From positions 1 through 6,875 of the forward strand of contig JAFGKN010000618.1 of NCBI GenBank assembly GCA_016928605.1: a stretch of DNA of 6,875 nucleotides, in the 5' to 3' direction. Each line of letters begins with the position of its first letter. The first letter of the stretch is position 1. The notes under the pieces were generated by a model. The model had not been told where the DNA came from. It did not search any database and saw only the letters and a list, made by a program, of their open reading frames with translations. Source of the DNA: Planctomycetota bacterium. Lineage in GTDB: Bacteria; Planctomycetota; UBA8108. The position numbers were made by a program, and so were the translations under genes. Shown here piece by piece: positions 5,650-6,875 of the stretch.

Positions 5650-6477
5650 ATGGTCCAGGAACTCACCGACTCCCGCTTCGCGCGCAGGCTGCGCTGCTCC
5701 GGCCTGGGGCCGGATCAGTCCATCTGCCGCGCCGACCTCTTCGAGGCCGTGGACCGCCCGGACCGCCTCGAGCTGGAGATCATCGGCGCCGGGGGCTCGG
5801 CGGCCGAGAGGTCCTGCGCGGGTCTGCGGCCGGGGTCGACGGCGGACCTCTTCAGCGGCGATCGGCTGCTCTTCGCGGGGCGTGTCGAGCGCTGCGGGCT
5901 CCGGCTGGGGAGCGGAGGGTGGAGGGCGCGCGCGGTGGCGTGGTCCAGCTACGAGTCGCTGCGCGGACGCTCGGCCCAGGAGACGTACTTCGAGCTGACC
6001 GACTCGGAGATCGCCGAGCGGATCGCCGCCGATCTCGACCTGCGGGCGCACGTCGAGCCGACGCGCGAGGTGCACCGGCGGCTCGAGCGCCGGGGAGACC
6101 CTCTGCGCTTTCTCCGCCGCCGCGCGCGGAGCATCGGCTACGAGCTGGCCGTGGCGGGAGGAACGCTCTACTTCTGCCGCGAGGTGCCGGCCGTCGAGCG
6201 GGCTCCTCTCCGCATCGATCCGGCGGGGGGCTGGCTGGCTCTCGACGTCGAGGAGCGCGGCGCGGCGGGCAGGGGCGGCGCGCTCGAGATGTCCGCAGCG
6301 TTTTGCCTCCGCCCGCTCCTGCCGCTCGACCTCGCGGGCTTCGGGCCCGCGTGGGACGGCAGATACCGCGTCGTCCGCGCCCGGCACCACGCAGGAACGC
6401 CGGGGGCGCGGTCGCGCATCGAGTTCCTCGAGCAGGGGACAGACTTCGCCCGCTGGAGCGGGGAGGCGGGAGCGTGA
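5650..6477 (+). CDS. gpD-like baseplate hub protein (Pvc8-like, hub part only)
   Basis: This belongs to the phage late control D / VgrG-hub family. Three copies form the central hub that carries the spike and receives the inner tube. Evidence: LFSGDRLLFAGRVERCGLRL (67-86), typical of 'G..LF.G.V', then YESLRGRSAQETYFELTDSE (101-120) with IAERIAADLDL (121-131), a strong family hallmark. Next is GDPLRFLRRRARSIGYELAV (149-168) with GGTLYF, equivalent to 'GES.L.FL..RA...GYE.......L.F', and a C-terminal WDGRYRVVRARHHAG (235-249). The length of 275 residues covers only the gpD-type hub fold. The OB-fold and needle part fused to it in Pvc8/VgrG is absent. A weak AGAGGG at 5631-5636 precedes the ATG at 5650, so the start is moderately supported. 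The stop overlaps the gp25-like start (TGATG). Confidence 0.85.
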   Translation: MVQELTDSRFARRLRCSGLGPDQSICRADLFEAVDRPDRLELEIIGAGGSAAERSCAGLRPGSTADLFSGDRLLFAGRVERCGLRLGSGGWRARAVAWSSYESLRGRSAQETYFELTDSEIAERIAADLDLRAHVEPTREVHRRLERRGDPLRFLRRRARSIGYELAVAGGTLYFCREVPAVERAPLRIDPAGGWLALDVEERGAAGRGGALEMSAAFCLRPLLPLDLAGFGPAWDGRYRVVRARHHAGTPGARSRIEFLEQGTDFARWSGEAGA

Positions 6478-6875
6478 TGCCGCGAAGGGATCCGGCCGAG
6501 CGGCGCGACGCTTCCCCCCGCCGGGGGGCCTGGGGGCTCTCGTTCGCCGTCGGGAGGGACGGGCGCCTCCGCACCGCGCGAGGGGACGATCTCGCCGAGA
6601 CGGCGAAGCTGATCCTCGCCGTCGCACCGCGCGAGCGCCCGCTGAGGCCGGAGTTCGGCTGCCGCATCCACGCGCTCGAGTCGATCCGCACGGCGCGGGA
6701 GCGGCAGGTGGCGGCCGCTCTCGCGGAGGAGGCGCTGCACCGCTGGGCGCCGGAGCTGGGAACGCCGCGCGTCGAGGTGCTCGACGTGGAGCCGCCGCGC
6801 GTCAAGCTCTCCGTGGCCGCTGGCGCGCGCCGCGCGGAGGTCTGGATCCGCTGCCTCGGCCTGGAGGCGAGCGCG
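6477..6875 (+). CDS. gp25-like baseplate wedge protein (Pvc9-like), 3' end cut by window edge
   Basis: This is likely the gp25/Pvc9 component, a conserved baseplate wedge protein on which sheath polymerisation begins. The frame stays open to the last base (133 codons seen). Family signs are WGLSFAVGRDGRLRTA (19-34), equivalent to 'G.SFP......G....', a helix with AETAKLILAVAPRERPLRPE (41-60) and FGCRIHALES (61-70), equivalent to 'I..IL.T..GER.MRP.FG..L', then a helix ALAEEALHRWAPEL (79-92), equivalent to 'V..AL..WEPRI', and strands RVEVLDVEPP. In place of the usual 'GER' stands RER. The ATG at 6477 overlaps the hub stop, with GGGAGGCGGG just upstream; a GTG at 6474 is a possible alternative one codon earlier. 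The first 18 residues are a basic, non-conserved extension. The end of the domain may lie past the edge. Confidence 0.85.
   Translation, partial: MPRRDPAERRDASPRRGAWGLSFAVGRDGRLRTARGDDLAETAKLILAVAPRERPLRPEFGCRIHALESIRTARERQVAAALAEEALHRWAPELGTPRVEVLDVEPPRVKLSVAAGARRAEVWIRCLGLEASA

Noticed and set aside
5629..6805. Two long minus-strand frames across the hub and gp25-like genes
   Set aside because: They are antisense to genes with strong family motifs and show only low-complexity sequence themselves.

Overview
The window is a very GC-rich (by eye around 70% G+C), densely packed stretch of bacterial DNA. It carries the middle part of a gene cluster for a contractile phage-tail-like particle, of the extracellular contractile injection system (eCIS) type related to PVC/Afp/Streptomyces CIS particles. 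All genes recognised are on the + strand. The base composition and the GAG/GCG/CGC-rich codons fit a high-GC phylum such as Myxococcota, Actinomycetota, Gemmatimonadota or Candidatus Eisenbacteria. Nothing in the window lets me choose among these.

Layout. (1) 1-1097: two genes I cannot assign, a coiled-coil protein (about 15-494, possibly cut by the window edge) and a 181-residue hypothetical protein (552-1097). (2) 1098-1241: a spacer with a 15-bp palindrome and a sigma70-like promoter candidate, probably the start of the structural operon. (3) 1242-5034: a Pvc16/DUF4255 tail-terminator protein, a reduced sheath-like protein, the main tube protein, a small tail-assembly (chaperone-like) protein, a second divergent tube protein, and a 274-residue protein with a long Ala/Gly-rich linker that I do not recognise. 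(4) 5105-6875: a CIS tube-initiator (Pvc7-like) protein without LysM domain, a gpD-like hub (Pvc8-like, hub part only), and the start of a gp25-like baseplate wedge protein (Pvc9-like) that runs off the right edge.

How they work together. In contractile particles the sheath surrounds an inner tube of stacked hexameric rings. The tube is capped at one end by the terminator and joined at the other, through tube-initiator and hub proteins, to the baseplate, of which gp25 is a core wedge part. Stop and start codons overlap at five of the junctions (GTGA, TGATG, ATGA, a 25-nt overlap, TGATG), so the proteins are very likely co-translated from one message.

What stands out is reduction. The sheath-like protein lacks the usual N-terminal PGVYxEE arm and most of the conserved core. 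The tube initiator lacks its LysM domain. The hub lacks the OB-fold/needle part, and gp25 follows it directly with no separate spike or PAAR gene between. Either these parts are encoded elsewhere or this is a divergent, slimmed-down CIS lineage. No ATPase, tape measure, fibre or effector gene is visible here; these may lie beyond the edges. No RNA genes, CRISPR arrays, insertion sequences or clear terminators were seen.
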